The position numbers were made by a program, and so were the translations under genes. DNA of 64,000 nt from an uncultured Monoglobus sp. (lineage in GTDB: Bacteria > Bacillota > Clostridia > Monoglobales > Monoglobaceae), in assembly GCA_947624305.1 (NCBI GenBank), contig CANQKC010000007.1, positions 22,775 through 86,774 on the forward strand. Direction: 5' to 3'. A model generated the notes under the pieces. The model saw nothing but the letters and a program-made list of their open reading frames with translations. It was not told where the DNA came from and did not search any database. Below are positions 52,034-61,635 of this stretch, in pieces (within the stretch, counting starts at the first letter, position 1; every line of letters begins with the position of its first letter).

Positions 52034-55000
52034 CTAATTTTGCTCATAGGGTTCCATGAGCGGTTTGCAAGTCCCGGTATTGTCCCACAGCATAACTTTG
52101 ATATATTCGTCCGTAACGCCCGCTGTAACCATTCTGTCAAGTTTAACAAAACACTCATTTCCGCCTTCGATTTCGGTATAGTGATTTTCCATGACAATAT
52201 CAAGCAAAATATCATCCTTATACTTTGCCATTATAATTGTAAATGGTGTTCCGAGCGGAACTCCGTCGCCGATCGCTATATTTACGCCTCCAAGCGTATC
52301 ATCAACTTGCATAATTTTCCAAGTATCAAATATCGGTTTAGGCGTGGACGTCGGTGCTTCTGTAGGCAGAGCTGTAGGTTCGAGAGTTGGTGTGACTGTG
52401 GGTTCTAATGTAGGAGCGAATGACGGTTCAGAGGTCGGCGCAGTCGTTGGCTCCGCCGTCGGTTCTGCCGTTGGCTCTGCTGTGGGTTCAGCAGTCGGCT
52501 TTGTTGATGGTTCAAATGAGGGACCCGCCGTCGGCTCTGTTGATGGTTCAACCGAAGGTTCTGGCGTCGGCTCTGCTGTGGGTCCTACAGTCGGTTTTGT
52601 TGATGGCTCAACCGATGGTTCTGCCGTCGGCTCTGTTGTGGATTCCGGCGTCGGCTCTGTTGATGGCTCAACCGAGGGTCCTGCCGTTGGCTCTGCTGTG
52701 GGTTTCGCAGTCGGTTCTGTTGATGGCTCAACCGAGGGTTCTGCCGTTGGCTCTGCTGTGGATTCCGGCGTCGGTTCTGTTGATGGCTCAACCGAGGGTC
52801 CTGCCGTCGGCTCTGTTGTGGGTTTCGCAGTCGGTTCTGTTGATGGCTCAACCGAGGGTTCTGCCGTCGGCTCTGTTGTGGGTTCCGCAGTCGGTTCTGT
52901 TGATGGCTCAACCGAGGGTCTTGCCGTCGGCTCTGTTGTGGGTTTCGTAGTCGGCTCGGGTGTCGGATCGGTTTTTATGTGCTGCCATTTTAAATAGGGC
53001 AGACCGCTGTTAAATTCATCCGAAAGATCCCATACATCTCCGACATTGAGTCCGCTTAAAATGCCGCGCATTTCGTCAAGCGAGGCTTTTGCGTTTACCT
53101 CTCCGGGGCTGCCGTATTCGACCTTTCCAATCGGTTCAAGGCCCGAATTTACACCGCTCGGCTCGATCAAGCAATAGCAGTTTTCCGCAACGCCGTAACT
53201 GAACAACCCGATAAGCGCGCCGCAGTTTTGTAGGCCGTCCTTTACTTCTCCTATCGTGTAGCAATTTCTGATCCCGTCGTTTTGAGCGGTCGACGTGACC
53301 GCTATGCGCCCCGCGATACCGCCGACGCAGAACGCCCTTGCGGATATCGTTCCGACGTTATAGCAATTCTCAACAAGTGCTCCGAACGACACATCGCCGA
53401 CGATGCCGCCGTCGTAATTTCCGTTGCCCGTGATACTTCCGCTGTTCACACATTCAGATATATCGGTATATTTCGCCTCTCCTGCGATCCCGCCTTTATA
53501 TTGTCCGGTGCCGCTTTCGTATGAGACCGCGCCTTTGTTTTCACATTGTTTTATCACGGCTTTGGCCGAAGAGTTCGCGCCTTGGCTCAGTCCGCAAATT
53601 CCGCCTATGCGTCCGCCCGCGCCGCTGACGCTCACGTTGCTTACACAGGTTTGGATAGTTCCTTGGTTACTGCCGCATATACCGCCTATGTCGGAATAGC
53701 TTGAGGTTGACGAAGAGCTGACGCTGCCCTCGACCGTGAGGTTTTTTATAACCGACGACGCGGTATTCACTCCGAACAAGCCCAAAAACGTGCCCGACGA
53801 ATTTATCATAAGCCCGCTGACCTTGTGCCCGTTTCCGTCGAAGGTTCCGAATTTATACGCCGCGCTGCCTATCGGCGTCCAGTTCAGACTGCCGCCCAAG
53901 TCTATGTCGCAAAGCAGCACAGCGTTTTTTTCGCTGTCGTCAACGGCCGTCGCAACTTTCCCGTTCACATACATCGCGTACCACGCGAGCTCGTTTCCCG
54001 TCGAGATCCGCCACGCGCCGTCTTTGAACTCGGGCTCGTCTAAGTCCCCGTCCCACACGGCGTTCGGCTCGGTCTCTATGGCAATCGCCTTTTCGCCCGC
54101 CTCGATATCCGAATTTGACACCTCAAACATGCCGTTGCGCTTGGCATAGCCTCTGCGTTTTATCGTATAGGAATATTGCCCCTCGGGCAGCAGATAGCCG
54201 CCGTCCTCGGCGGGGATCACATGATCTCCGCTTTTGACTTCTGATATAAAACCGCCAAGCTCAGTCCCACTTTCGCTGTCGGTAAGCGAAAACAGCACTT
54301 TCGCTTTAGGCAGAACGTTCAGAACAACCTTGGTATCGACATCGCCTCTGCTGACAGTCACTCTTCCCGACGCCGCGCCGTACCCGAACAGCTCCGCGGT
54401 ATACTCGTATTCTCCGTTTGGCAGGCTGAACTCGTATTTTCCGCTCTCCGATTTACTCGGGCTCAACTCATCGCCTTTACCCGTTTTCAAAGTGAACGCG
54501 GCGTTCGGCGGCTCGATCTCAAACACGGCGGTGTAGGTGTTTTGCTTTAGCTCGATATCCGTGCAGATGTCCGAGCTTTCAATGCTTATCGTGCCGCTCT
54601 CGGGAATATAATCGCCTTCGTCATAAGCCGCGGTGTAGGTATATTCGCCTTTTTTAAGATTGTCAAAAACGTAATTTCCGCCGTCTCTTGTGCCCGAAAC
54701 AAATTCTCCGTTTTGGTCTTTAAGGGTGACCTCCGCCTCCGTCGGTTCCACATTAAACACCGCCTTAAAAACGGCGTTCGGGTTTTGGCGCTTCAGAATC
54801 GGATAGCCGTTGTTTATCGGCGCGTCTTTTATATCGCTTTCAAAAGCTCCGCCTAAGTTTGTTATTATTTCTTCCGATTTAAGCTCATCCTCCGAGGCCG
54901 CGCGGACGGTGTCTCCGTTTTCGCTCTGGACCGCCTCAAGTTCGGCGTTTATCGAATCATTTTTCAGGAAATAACAGTTTGCGAATTTGCCTATAAAGGT

Positions 55001-55972
55001 TTTGCCCTGCCCCGCGACGCCGCCTTTATACACATAAGACGGACGGCTTGTTGACGAGCAGATGACCTCACCGACCGAATACGCGCCGCTTACACCTGTG
55101 AGCCCGTAGGCGTAGCCCACCAGACCGCCGACGGAATTGTTGCCGCTGACGCTTCCGGTATTATAGACATTTTCGATAACCGTGTTGCCTTGGATCCTTC
55201 CCGCGATACCGCCCACATTTTTGCCGCTTGTCGTCTCAACGTTCCCGCTGTTATATGCGCTTTCGATCACGGTTTTGCTGTTGCAGTCGCCCGCGATGCC
55301 GCCTATGTGCGTTCCGCTTGAGCTTGTGTTTGATATCGTGCCCGTGTTTTGCGACGCGCTTATAACGCCGCTCGAGTTAAAACCCGCTATGCCTCCGGTG
55401 CCTTTCGTAGATGTCGATTTGACGCTGCCCCGGTTTTCGCAGCCTGATATAACGCCCTTATTGTATCCGACGATGCCGCCGCTGTAATAGCCTTTGCCTG
55501 TGACTTCAACGAGGCTCACGCAGTTTTCAATTGTTCCCTCACTGTACGCCGCGATACCGCCTATGTATGAGGTGCTGCTGTAGCCCGTGTATTCGACAGT
55601 GCCGTGTGCGGTCAGGTTCGCAATCTTTCCCGAGGGCGCTAAATAGCCGAACAGTCCGAGGCAGCTTCCCGAACTTTTGTACGCGTATGTTATACTTCTG
55701 CCGTTTCCGTCAAAGGTGCCCGCGTATTTGTAGCTTGAGGTGCCGATCGTGTCCGCCAAATTGTCAACTGTGATGTCGCTCATAAGCACCGCGCTTGCCG
55801 ACAAGTCTTTTTTGACCTCCGCCGCGAAGGCTTTAAGATCATCGGCGTTGTTAATTATGTAAGCGCCGTCCTCGTTCTGCGCTAGGTCTGCGAGTTCTAT
55901 GCTTCCCGCGGCAAAAGCACTTTGAAACAGAACCGCTAAAACAAGCAGCGCCGCGAATATTTTTATTTTCAT
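52034..55972 (-). CDS. Secreted GLUG-repeat surface protein with Pro-Thr-Glu linker
   Basis: 1312 residues; the ATG at 55972 is chosen for AAAGGA 9 nt upstream and the signal peptide MKIKIFAALLVLAVLFQSAFA. GLUG-type repeats (GGIAGY/GGLVGYA with N-C/Y-N-x-G) fill residues about 80-330 and again about 690-960. Between them lie three Cna-B/PEGA-like beta modules (for example TYTAVFEIEPPNAAFTLK). A 20-residue Pro-Thr/Ser-Glu repeat linker leads to a C-terminal about 90-residue beta domain ending YIKVMLWDNTGTCKPL, which resembles the end of the upstream protein. No LPXTG is seen. It is second in a B12-riboswitch operon, 31 bp after its neighbour; the ligand is unknown. Confidence 0.88.
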   Translation of the reverse strand: MKIKIFAALLVLAVLFQSAFAAGSIELADLAQNEDGAYIINNADDLKAFAAEVKKDLSASAVLMSDITVDNLADTIGTSSYKYAGTFDGNGRSITYAYKSSGSCLGLFGYLAPSGKIANLTAHGTVEYTGYSSTSYIGGIAAYSEGTIENCVSLVEVTGKGYYSGGIVGYNKGVISGCENRGSVKSTSTKGTGGIAGFNSSGVISASQNTGTISNTSSSGTHIGGIAGDCNSKTVIESAYNSGNVETTSGKNVGGIAGRIQGNTVIENVYNTGSVSGNNSVGGLVGYAYGLTGVSGAYSVGEVICSSTSRPSYVYKGGVAGQGKTFIGKFANCYFLKNDSINAELEAVQSENGDTVRAASEDELKSEEIITNLGGAFESDIKDAPINNGYPILKRQNPNAVFKAVFNVEPTEAEVTLKDQNGEFVSGTRDGGNYVFDNLKKGEYTYTAAYDEGDYIPESGTISIESSDICTDIELKQNTYTAVFEIEPPNAAFTLKTGKGDELSPSKSESGKYEFSLPNGEYEYTAELFGYGAASGRVTVSRGDVDTKVVLNVLPKAKVLFSLTDSESGTELGGFISEVKSGDHVIPAEDGGYLLPEGQYSYTIKRRGYAKRNGMFEVSNSDIEAGEKAIAIETEPNAVWDGDLDEPEFKDGAWRISTGNELAWYAMYVNGKVATAVDDSEKNAVLLCDIDLGGSLNWTPIGSAAYKFGTFDGNGHKVSGLMINSSGTFLGLFGVNTASSVIKNLTVEGSVSSSSTSSYSDIGGICGSNQGTIQTCVSNVSVSGAGGRIGGICGLSQGANSSAKAVIKQCENKGAVSYESGTGQYKGGIAGEAKYTDISECVNSGSITGNGNYDGGIVGDVSFGALVENCYNVGTISARAFCVGGIAGRIAVTSTAQNDGIRNCYTIGEVKDGLQNCGALIGLFSYGVAENCYCLIEPSGVNSGLEPIGKVEYGSPGEVNAKASLDEMRGILSGLNVGDVWDLSDEFNSGLPYLKWQHIKTDPTPEPTTKPTTEPTARPSVEPSTEPTAEPTTEPTAEPSVEPSTEPTAKPTTEPTAGPSVEPSTEPTPESTAEPTAEPSVEPSTEPTAKPTAEPTAGPSVEPSTEPTPESTTEPTAEPSVEPSTKPTVGPTAEPTPEPSVEPSTEPTAGPSFEPSTKPTAEPTAEPTAEPTAEPTTAPTSEPSFAPTLEPTVTPTLEPTALPTEAPTSTPKPIFDTWKIMQVDDTLGGVNIAIGDGVPLGTPFTIIMAKYKDDILLDIVMENHYTEIEGGNECFVKLDRMVTAGVTDEYIKVMLWDNTGTCKPLMEPYEQN
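52500..52965 (-). repeat. 60-bp tandem repeats encoding the Pro-Thr-Glu linker
   Basis: About seven 60-bp units encode variants of TEPTAKPTTEPTAGPSVEPS. Neighbouring units are nearly identical, so the tract is probably length-variable between strains. Confidence 0.85.
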
Positions 55973-56003
55973 TTTGCAATTTCCTTTCCGATGTTTTGTT
56001 TTT

Positions 56004-59000
56004 CTACTTGCTCTCCGCAAGCGGAGCCAGACTGCCTATATCCCAAACAAATATTTTGACTTCGCCGCCTTCGGACCTTTTAAAATCGATCGTGTATTTT
56101 CCGCCGCCGCTTATCTCAAGGGTCTCGACGACCGTCATAACTCCATTTGGAGCGTAGGCCGCCGCTATCAGTACGGCTTTTGAGTGTTTATCCGAATTTT
56201 GTTTGACATCGACGCTAAGCTTTCCGCTCTCGTCAAACATATAATTTTCGATCTCATATTCATATAATTCGGGTTCGGCCGAAGGCTCAATGCTTGGCTC
56301 CGCCGAGGGTTCGGGCATTTCAGTAGGTTTTATTGTCGGCTCGGTCGAGGGTTCGGGTATTTCAGTAGGTTTTATTGTCGGCTCGGTCGAGGGTTCGGGT
56401 ATTCCTGTCGGTTTTATTGTCGGCTCGGTCGAGGGTTCGGGTATTCCTGTCGGTTTTATTGTCGGCTCGGTCGAGGGTTCGGGCATTTCAGTAGGTTTTA
56501 TTGTCGGCTCGGTCGAGGGTTCGGGCATTTCAGTAGGTTTTATTGTCGGCTCGGTCGAGGGTTCGGGTATTTCAGTCGGTTTTACTGTCGGCTCGGTTGT
56601 GGGTTCGGGTATTTCAGTCGGTTTTACTGTCGGCTCGGTTGTGGGTTTAGGTATCTCTGTCGGCTTTATTGTAGGCTTGTCCGATGGCTCGGGCGTCTCG
56701 GTAGGTTTAAATGTCGGTTCGGTTGTGGGTTCGGTACTCGGCTGCGCGCTTTGTGTCAGATCAAACGGTGTCGATGATTTGTGTGAAAAGTCCAGAACAT
56801 TGTCGCATTTTTCGATCGCCATAACCGCCAGCGCGGCCTGCTTTGTGGCCATATCGTCCGTTTCGGTGTCTCCGTATTGGTAGACGAAGCCCCGGCGGTT
56901 TGCGTCCGTGAAGCCAACTATACCGTCAAGCAGGGTCGCGCCGTTTTTGGTAAAGCGCGGGTCCGAGCCTATTTTGATACCGAGTGCCGAGAGGCCCAAG
57001 GCGCACATCGCCGAGGTATTCGCGTTTGTGCCGTAGTTGCTCTCTTCGTAGCCGCTCTTTATGTTGCCGTCGGGCTGCATTTGGCTTGAAAGATACTTGA
57101 TCGCGCCATCGACCGCGGTTTTAACTCTCGGATCGGAAACGCTGTATGCCGAAAGGCCCATTATCGCCGCTCCGGTGGTGTCGCAGTCGATCCCGTCGTC
57201 CTTGTTGTTGCTCCAGCCCTTACCGTCAATCATGTTTTCGAGCAAGCGGCTTACGGCTGCCTCGGCATCGGGCTCATCAACCGGATCTACACCGCAGTTC
57301 AAATAGGCCAGCAATCTGTAGGCGTCGCCGTTGTTTCCGCTCGGTTCCAATTTTTTAAGCGCGTTGAGTGCGTTTATCTTCTCCCCGCTCTCGGTCGTAA
57401 TTCGCGTCGGGTCATAGCCGAGGCCGCGCAGGGTTATAATATTCATTGCTGCCGTCGTGTCCTGCTCGGCGCTTAAAATACCGCTCACGGCGACTTTCGC
57501 CAAATCGCGCTTTTTAGCCTCAAACCGCTCGCTGCTTCCGAACATATCTTCATAAACCTCGAGCATTGCAACTTCCCAATAATCGATAGCCGAGCTTAAA
57601 TATCTGTCCTCTATGTTTGCCAACACCTTTTTTATATCGATAACGCCTCTTTTGGGCGCTATGCTGACTTTAACGGGGATCTCCTCGGTCTCTCCGCCGT
57701 AATTCAGATTGATCGTCAACGTCTCGGAGCCGCCCTCAGGCTTGCCCGTGAGAATTATACTGCCTCCCTTCGCGGTGATCATATCCCCTTCCGCGGAATA
57801 CGACACGTTGACGTCGGCGTCCGCCGAAACGTTTTGCTCAATCCGGGCTGCCAACGCCGTTATATCCGAGTTTTCCTCAACGATCTCGGGGATCACAGCG
57901 GACCTTTTATACTTCGCGGCCTCGGCCTTGAGCTTGCTCTCAGTCGCGGCGGCGTCGAGCATCTCAGTGATCTTTAGCTCGGCTGTCTGCTTATCAACTC
58001 CTATTTCATTTACGGCCGCGTCGGCGGGCGCGTGGCTGCCGCCAATGTAGTTACCTATCGGTTTCACGAGATCGCCGCCGCTTGTAACTATGTTGCCGAA
58101 GCAACCGCTGATCCCGCGCAGCTCGTCGCTGTACGACCAAACCGCGCCGTCGTATTTGCCGGCAAAGCCGCCGTTATAATTCCACCCCGGGGTCAGCGTT
58201 CCGCTGCTTATACAGTTTTTGAGCTTTCCGCTCGCTGCCCCCGCGAAGCCGCCGTAGTTTGAACCGTATTCGGTTATCGCGGTGACGTTTCCCCCTGAAT
58301 AGCTATTCTCGATCAAACTGTACAGACCCGAACTTCCCGCGAAGCCGCCGACCGAATATCCGCCTTGCACGTCTCCCTCGGCGCGGGATGCGTATATGCT
58401 GCCGCCGTAGTTAGAACCGACAAAGCCGCCCGTGGTGTTTCCGCCGAACACGTCGCCTAGAGCCTTCGAGTTTGAGATCACGCCCTCGTTCATTCCGACA
58501 AGGCCGCCCACATGACCGGGCTCGCTCGCGTCCGAACCGCCGCACAACGCGGTGACGAGAACGTCCGCCGTGCAATCACTCACCGCCGATTTATACGTTT
58601 TTTCACGGTTTTTGTTTTCCGCCTCGGCGTTTATTCCCAAAAGTCCGCCGACGTCGGTCCTTCGTATGTATGAGGTACCGGTCGCGGTCACCGTACCTTC
58701 GGCGCGGCAGCCGGCAATAAGGCTGACCTTGCCGCTCTCGGAATCGGGCTCGGCTCTGCCGACCAGACCGCCGACGACGCTGCCGCCCGTCACGCTTATA
58801 TTCTCAAGCGTGATATTTTTAAGCGTCGCGCCTCTTATAACGCCGAACATGCCTATATTTTGGCTGTCAGTATCTTGGTTGATTTTAATGTTCGTGATTT
58901 TAAATCCGTTTCCGTCAAAGATGCCCGTAAACGGCATGTCCTTGCTTCCTATCGGGATAAATTCGGAATCTTTCAAGTCAATATCCGCCGCCAGCTTGTA

Positions 59001-60560
59001 CGCTCCGCTTTGTTTTTCGGGAATGCGCGCCAGCTCAGCGAGCTGCTCGGCTGTGTTAATATATTCGTACTCGATTGGATCTGCTGCATTCTCGATATCG
59101 CTCCATTCGGGCGGAGCGTATCCGTTTTCCGCCGTGCCCTCGTACCAAAGTATCTCCACGCCGTCGGGCACGAGCGCCGCGCCCGCGCCCACGGGCGAAA
59201 TGCCGCCGTTTATCGCAAACATCCAGCCGTCGGGCGCCTTGGGCGTCACGCCGCCTATCGTCACGACCTGTCCGCTTTGGCTGCCCGTTCCGAACGAGTA
59301 TTCAAGTCCCTGATCGCCCGCGGCCGCCAAAACGTCGCTCACGGTGACGATGTCTTTGGCTATTGTGACCTCATAGGGCCCGGTCTGTTTATAAAATTCA
59401 TAGTTATTTTTGTCATAGACGGCTATCATGAGCCGCGCGGTCACGACATCTTTCTTGTCCTCCGTCACCGGTGGCGCGGCGGATATAAGATACGGATACC
59501 CGTCGTTTATGTTATCGTCTTGCGCCCACTTCTCGGACAGCGCCGCAGCAAATTCCGCGCTCCGCATTTCTTCGGTGCTTTTCGCCCATGTCGGATCGTT
59601 GAAAAACGTATCGGAATTTTGGGGCAGACGCGTGTCCGACATATAATAGCAATTTGTCGGTTCTGCCGCCACGGCAAACGAGAAACCCTTACCTCCGACA
59701 AGACCTCCGCCGCTTTGCGCGTTGACTTCGGATATCGAATAGCAGTTCCTCATCTCGGCAGGCCGCATAAAGGCGCCGGCGAAACCTCCGACCTCCTCGG
59801 TGCCGTTAACAACGCCGCCCGAATAGCAGTCGGATATAACGCCGTCCTCTATCTTGCCGGCAAAGCCTCCTGCCCACTTTTTGGCGTCTATCACCGCGTT
59901 TGAAAAACATTCCTCGATCATGCCTCCGCGCTGATTGCCGACAAAACCTCCATGGCTCGTGCCCAGCTTGCTCACCGCAAAGGTCACGCTGCCGCCCGCA
60001 ACTCCGCAACGACGTATCGAACCGAAATTTGTGCCCGCGAGCCCGCCCGCGGGAGAGCAGTAGTCCGACACGACGGACGAGTTTATGATCATACAGTCAG
60101 AGATCTCGCCTTTGTTCAGGGAAACGAGAACCGCGGGGTACTTGAAGCTGTTGTTTTGGCTGTAATGCACCGACGCGTTCTCAAGGGTCAGGTTTTTCAC
60201 GCTGCCGCCCTCGCCGATATAGCTGAACAGCGCCTCGGCTGTCGTGGTAAGATTTGTTATCTTGTGTCCGCCGCCGTCGAATGTGCCGCTGAACGGGATG
60301 TCGTTTTGGCTGCCCGAATAATCTCCTATCGCCTTGATCGGGCGCTCGTCCGTCCGCTTTGACATATCTATGTCGCAGGCGAGGCGGTAATTCGCCGAAA
60401 GCTCGGACGCGTCCTTGCTGTAACTCAGCACAACGATCTGATTGGGGTCGCTTATCACTATCTCGCTGTCGGCGAACGAAAACGACGGGAGCATCGCCGC
60501 GATCAGCATTGCGATAAGTATAACAGCTGTAATCTTGGTCATTTTGATTTTCTGTCTCAT
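56004..60560 (-). CDS. B12-riboswitch-controlled surface protein: GLUG, DUF4430 and alpha/alpha-toroid domains
   Basis: 1518 residues; GGAG lies 7 nt before the ATG and residues 1-30 are a signal peptide. GLUG repeats occur at about 60-350 and 490-860. Residues about 372-482 fit DUF4430 (VSDVLAAAGDQGLEYSFGTG, GWMFAINGG, VEILWYEG), the fold of the transcobalamin/intrinsic-factor C-terminal domain. Residues about 900-970 are Ig-like. Residues about 970-1265 form an alpha/alpha-toroid of the prenyltransferase/intrinsic-factor N-terminal type (DTTGAAIMGLSAYS, ANTSAMCALGLSALG). A ten-fold 14-residue Pro-Thr linker and a C-terminal beta domain follow. With the upstream cobalamin riboswitch, extracellular corrinoid capture is the favoured role (inference). 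Confidence 0.88.
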   Translation of the reverse strand: MRQKIKMTKITAVILIAMLIAAMLPSFSFADSEIVISDPNQIVVLSYSKDASELSANYRLACDIDMSKRTDERPIKAIGDYSGSQNDIPFSGTFDGGGHKITNLTTTAEALFSYIGEGGSVKNLTLENASVHYSQNNSFKYPAVLVSLNKGEISDCMIINSSVVSDYCSPAGGLAGTNFGSIRRCGVAGGSVTFAVSKLGTSHGGFVGNQRGGMIEECFSNAVIDAKKWAGGFAGKIEDGVISDCYSGGVVNGTEEVGGFAGAFMRPAEMRNCYSISEVNAQSGGGLVGGKGFSFAVAAEPTNCYYMSDTRLPQNSDTFFNDPTWAKSTEEMRSAEFAAALSEKWAQDDNINDGYPYLISAAPPVTEDKKDVVTARLMIAVYDKNNYEFYKQTGPYEVTIAKDIVTVSDVLAAAGDQGLEYSFGTGSQSGQVVTIGGVTPKAPDGWMFAINGGISPVGAGAALVPDGVEILWYEGTAENGYAPPEWSDIENAADPIEYEYINTAEQLAELARIPEKQSGAYKLAADIDLKDSEFIPIGSKDMPFTGIFDGNGFKITNIKINQDTDSQNIGMFGVIRGATLKNITLENISVTGGSVVGGLVGRAEPDSESGKVSLIAGCRAEGTVTATGTSYIRRTDVGGLLGINAEAENKNREKTYKSAVSDCTADVLVTALCGGSDASEPGHVGGLVGMNEGVISNSKALGDVFGGNTTGGFVGSNYGGSIYASRAEGDVQGGYSVGGFAGSSGLYSLIENSYSGGNVTAITEYGSNYGGFAGAASGKLKNCISSGTLTPGWNYNGGFAGKYDGAVWSYSDELRGISGCFGNIVTSGGDLVKPIGNYIGGSHAPADAAVNEIGVDKQTAELKITEMLDAAATESKLKAEAAKYKRSAVIPEIVEENSDITALAARIEQNVSADADVNVSYSAEGDMITAKGGSIILTGKPEGGSETLTINLNYGGETEEIPVKVSIAPKRGVIDIKKVLANIEDRYLSSAIDYWEVAMLEVYEDMFGSSERFEAKKRDLAKVAVSGILSAEQDTTAAMNIITLRGLGYDPTRITTESGEKINALNALKKLEPSGNNGDAYRLLAYLNCGVDPVDEPDAEAAVSRLLENMIDGKGWSNNKDDGIDCDTTGAAIMGLSAYSVSDPRVKTAVDGAIKYLSSQMQPDGNIKSGYEESNYGTNANTSAMCALGLSALGIKIGSDPRFTKNGATLLDGIVGFTDANRRGFVYQYGDTETDDMATKQAALAVMAIEKCDNVLDFSHKSSTPFDLTQSAQPSTEPTTEPTFKPTETPEPSDKPTIKPTEIPKPTTEPTVKPTEIPEPTTEPTVKPTEIPEPSTEPTIKPTEMPEPSTEPTIKPTEMPEPSTEPTIKPTGIPEPSTEPTIKPTGIPEPSTEPTIKPTEIPEPSTEPTIKPTEMPEPSAEPSIEPSAEPELYEYEIENYMFDESGKLSVDVKQNSDKHSKAVLIAAAYAPNGVMTVVETLEISGGGKYTIDFKRSEGGEVKIFVWDIGSLAPLAESK
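56290..56740 (-). repeat. 42-bp tandem repeats encoding the Pro-Thr linker
   Basis: Ten 14-residue units of the type EPSTEPTIKPTEMP. Units 5-10 are almost identical, which implies recent expansion. Confidence 0.88.
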
Positions 60561-60587
60561 AGTATCACTCCGTTTTTAATATAATAA

Positions 60588-60620
60588 AATAAAAAACCGC
60601 GGTAATGAAAATTACCACGG
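60588..60620 (-). terminator. Intrinsic terminator in the leader (riboswitch expression platform)
   Basis: CCGTGGTAA / TTACCGCGG stem followed on the minus strand by TTTTTTATTTT, lying between the cobalamin aptamer and the start codon. Its position implies B12-dependent premature termination. Confidence 0.88.
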
Positions 60621-60696
60621 CTGTTTTTCCGTGCTGCACACCTCAAATAGGCGTATTTAAAATACGCGAACGAGACTGCCGCGTCTATACCGAAAT

Positions 60697-60916
60697 ATCC
60701 GATAAACACAACACGGCATCAAAGCAGGTCTTCTGACTCGCGCTCTTAAAGCTTGCATACAAGCCTTGATTTTGCTCCGCCTTCTCGGTTTCCCAATGAC
60801 CGGCTTTCGCCGATGAGCAAAAACATCAAGCGCATACAGCGGCAGTACCGTTCGGGGCTCTCACCCGATTCCCTTTTCACCGACGCGCCCCATACAGCCG
60901 CGCCGACACTTTGTGT
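60697..60916 (-). promoter_or_regulatory. Cobalamin (B12) riboswitch
   Basis: On the minus strand the aptamer core shows GGGAATCGGGTGAGAGCCCC (60873-60854), ACTGCCGCTGTATGCGC (the B12-box-like stretch, 60848-60832) and GAGTCAGAAGACCTGC (60739-60724), in the correct order and spacing. The ends (CACAAAG and TTGTGTT) can pair as P1. When bound, it should favour the downstream terminator and switch the two surface genes off. The boundaries are approximate. Confidence 0.93.
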
Positions 60917-60937
60917 GAATATTTAATTGTTTGGATT

Positions 60938-60966
60938 ATTATACATAATTTAATTTTCTTTGTCAA
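60938..60966 (-). promoter_or_regulatory. Consensus promoter of the B12-regulated operon
   Basis: TTGACA (60966-60961) and TATAAT (60943-60938) with a 17-bp spacer on the minus strand; transcription would start just upstream of the aptamer. Confidence 0.88.
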
Positions 60967-61065
60967 TATATTTTTCGATAAGCATAGATTCATAATGTTG
61001 ACAACAGAAATTAAAAACGATATAATTCAATTACTCATTATTAAAGCACTAATCAACATAGTCAC

Positions 61066-61107
61066 AAAAAGGGAACTCGGCTAAATTACGTCTCGTCCCC
61101 TTTTTTT
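61066..61107. terminator. Terminator after the XRE gene
   Basis: AAAGGGGACGAG / CTCGGGTTCCCTTT-like arms with an A-run and a T-run on opposite sides, able to stop both strands. The sequence 60967-61065 shows nothing else. Confidence 0.7.
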
Positions 61108-61125
61108 GTATTTTATATATCATCT

Positions 61126-61383
61126 TTATATATCATCACCGTTGCCGCACAGCCATTCCATAGAAACACCAAGAGCTTTTGCCAATATATATAATTCAGC
61201 ATCAACAACATGACGCTGTTTATTTTCTATGCGTGAAATTATAAGTGGGGTAATGTCATATCCCATAAGATTTATTTTTCTCGCGAGTTCTTCTTGTGTC
61301 ATGGGCGGTTTTTGTAACGCACGTCCAAGCCGAACACGGTCGCCACAAATATTGCCGGAAACTAAATACATATTTTTCGTCAC
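61126..61383 (-). CDS. XRE-family transcriptional regulator
   Basis: 85 residues from a GTG start at 61383, with GGAGGG 6 nt upstream. A Cro/C1 helix-turn-helix spans about 27-80 (MTQEELARKINLMGYDITPL, then ISRIENKQRHV), and the ending ALGVSMEWLCGNGDDI is typical. Two related AT palindromes in the divergent intergenic region are its likely operators. Confidence 0.85.
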   Translation of the reverse strand: MTKNMYLVSGNICGDRVRLGRALQKPPMTQEELARKINLMGYDITPLIISRIENKQRHVVDAELYILAKALGVSMEWLCGNGDDI

Positions 61384-61411
61384 GAAAATCCCTCCACAAA
61401 TAACATCTTGT

Positions 61412-61492
61412 TTAGATTATTTTTATCTTGTCTATTGAATTTTATATTAAATTGCGGTAAAATACAGAACAGATTAGATAATTATTATCTAA
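61412..61492. promoter_or_regulatory. Paired palindromic operators in the divergent intergenic region
   Basis: TTAGATAATTATTATCTAA (61474-61492) is a perfect 19-bp palindrome. TTAGATTATTTTTATCT (61412-61428) is a weaker copy 62 bp away. They lie between the XRE gene and the metallo-beta-lactamase-fold gene and suggest autoregulation, possibly of both. Confidence 0.6.
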
Positions 61493-61635
61493 TATAGATA
61501 TTAAATATAAATTTATTAAGGAAAATTATGGTATGTATTGCTTTTTTGCAAAAACATCGTCTTATTTTAGAAATTGAGCTAATACTATTGCTATATCTTT
61601 TTGCAAATTTACAGACTAAAAGGTGGGAATAATCG

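Noticed and set aside
52191..52997. 268-codon plus-strand Gly/Ser/Val repeat protein
   Set aside because: It is the complement of the Pro-Thr-Glu linker repeats of the minus-strand surface gene.
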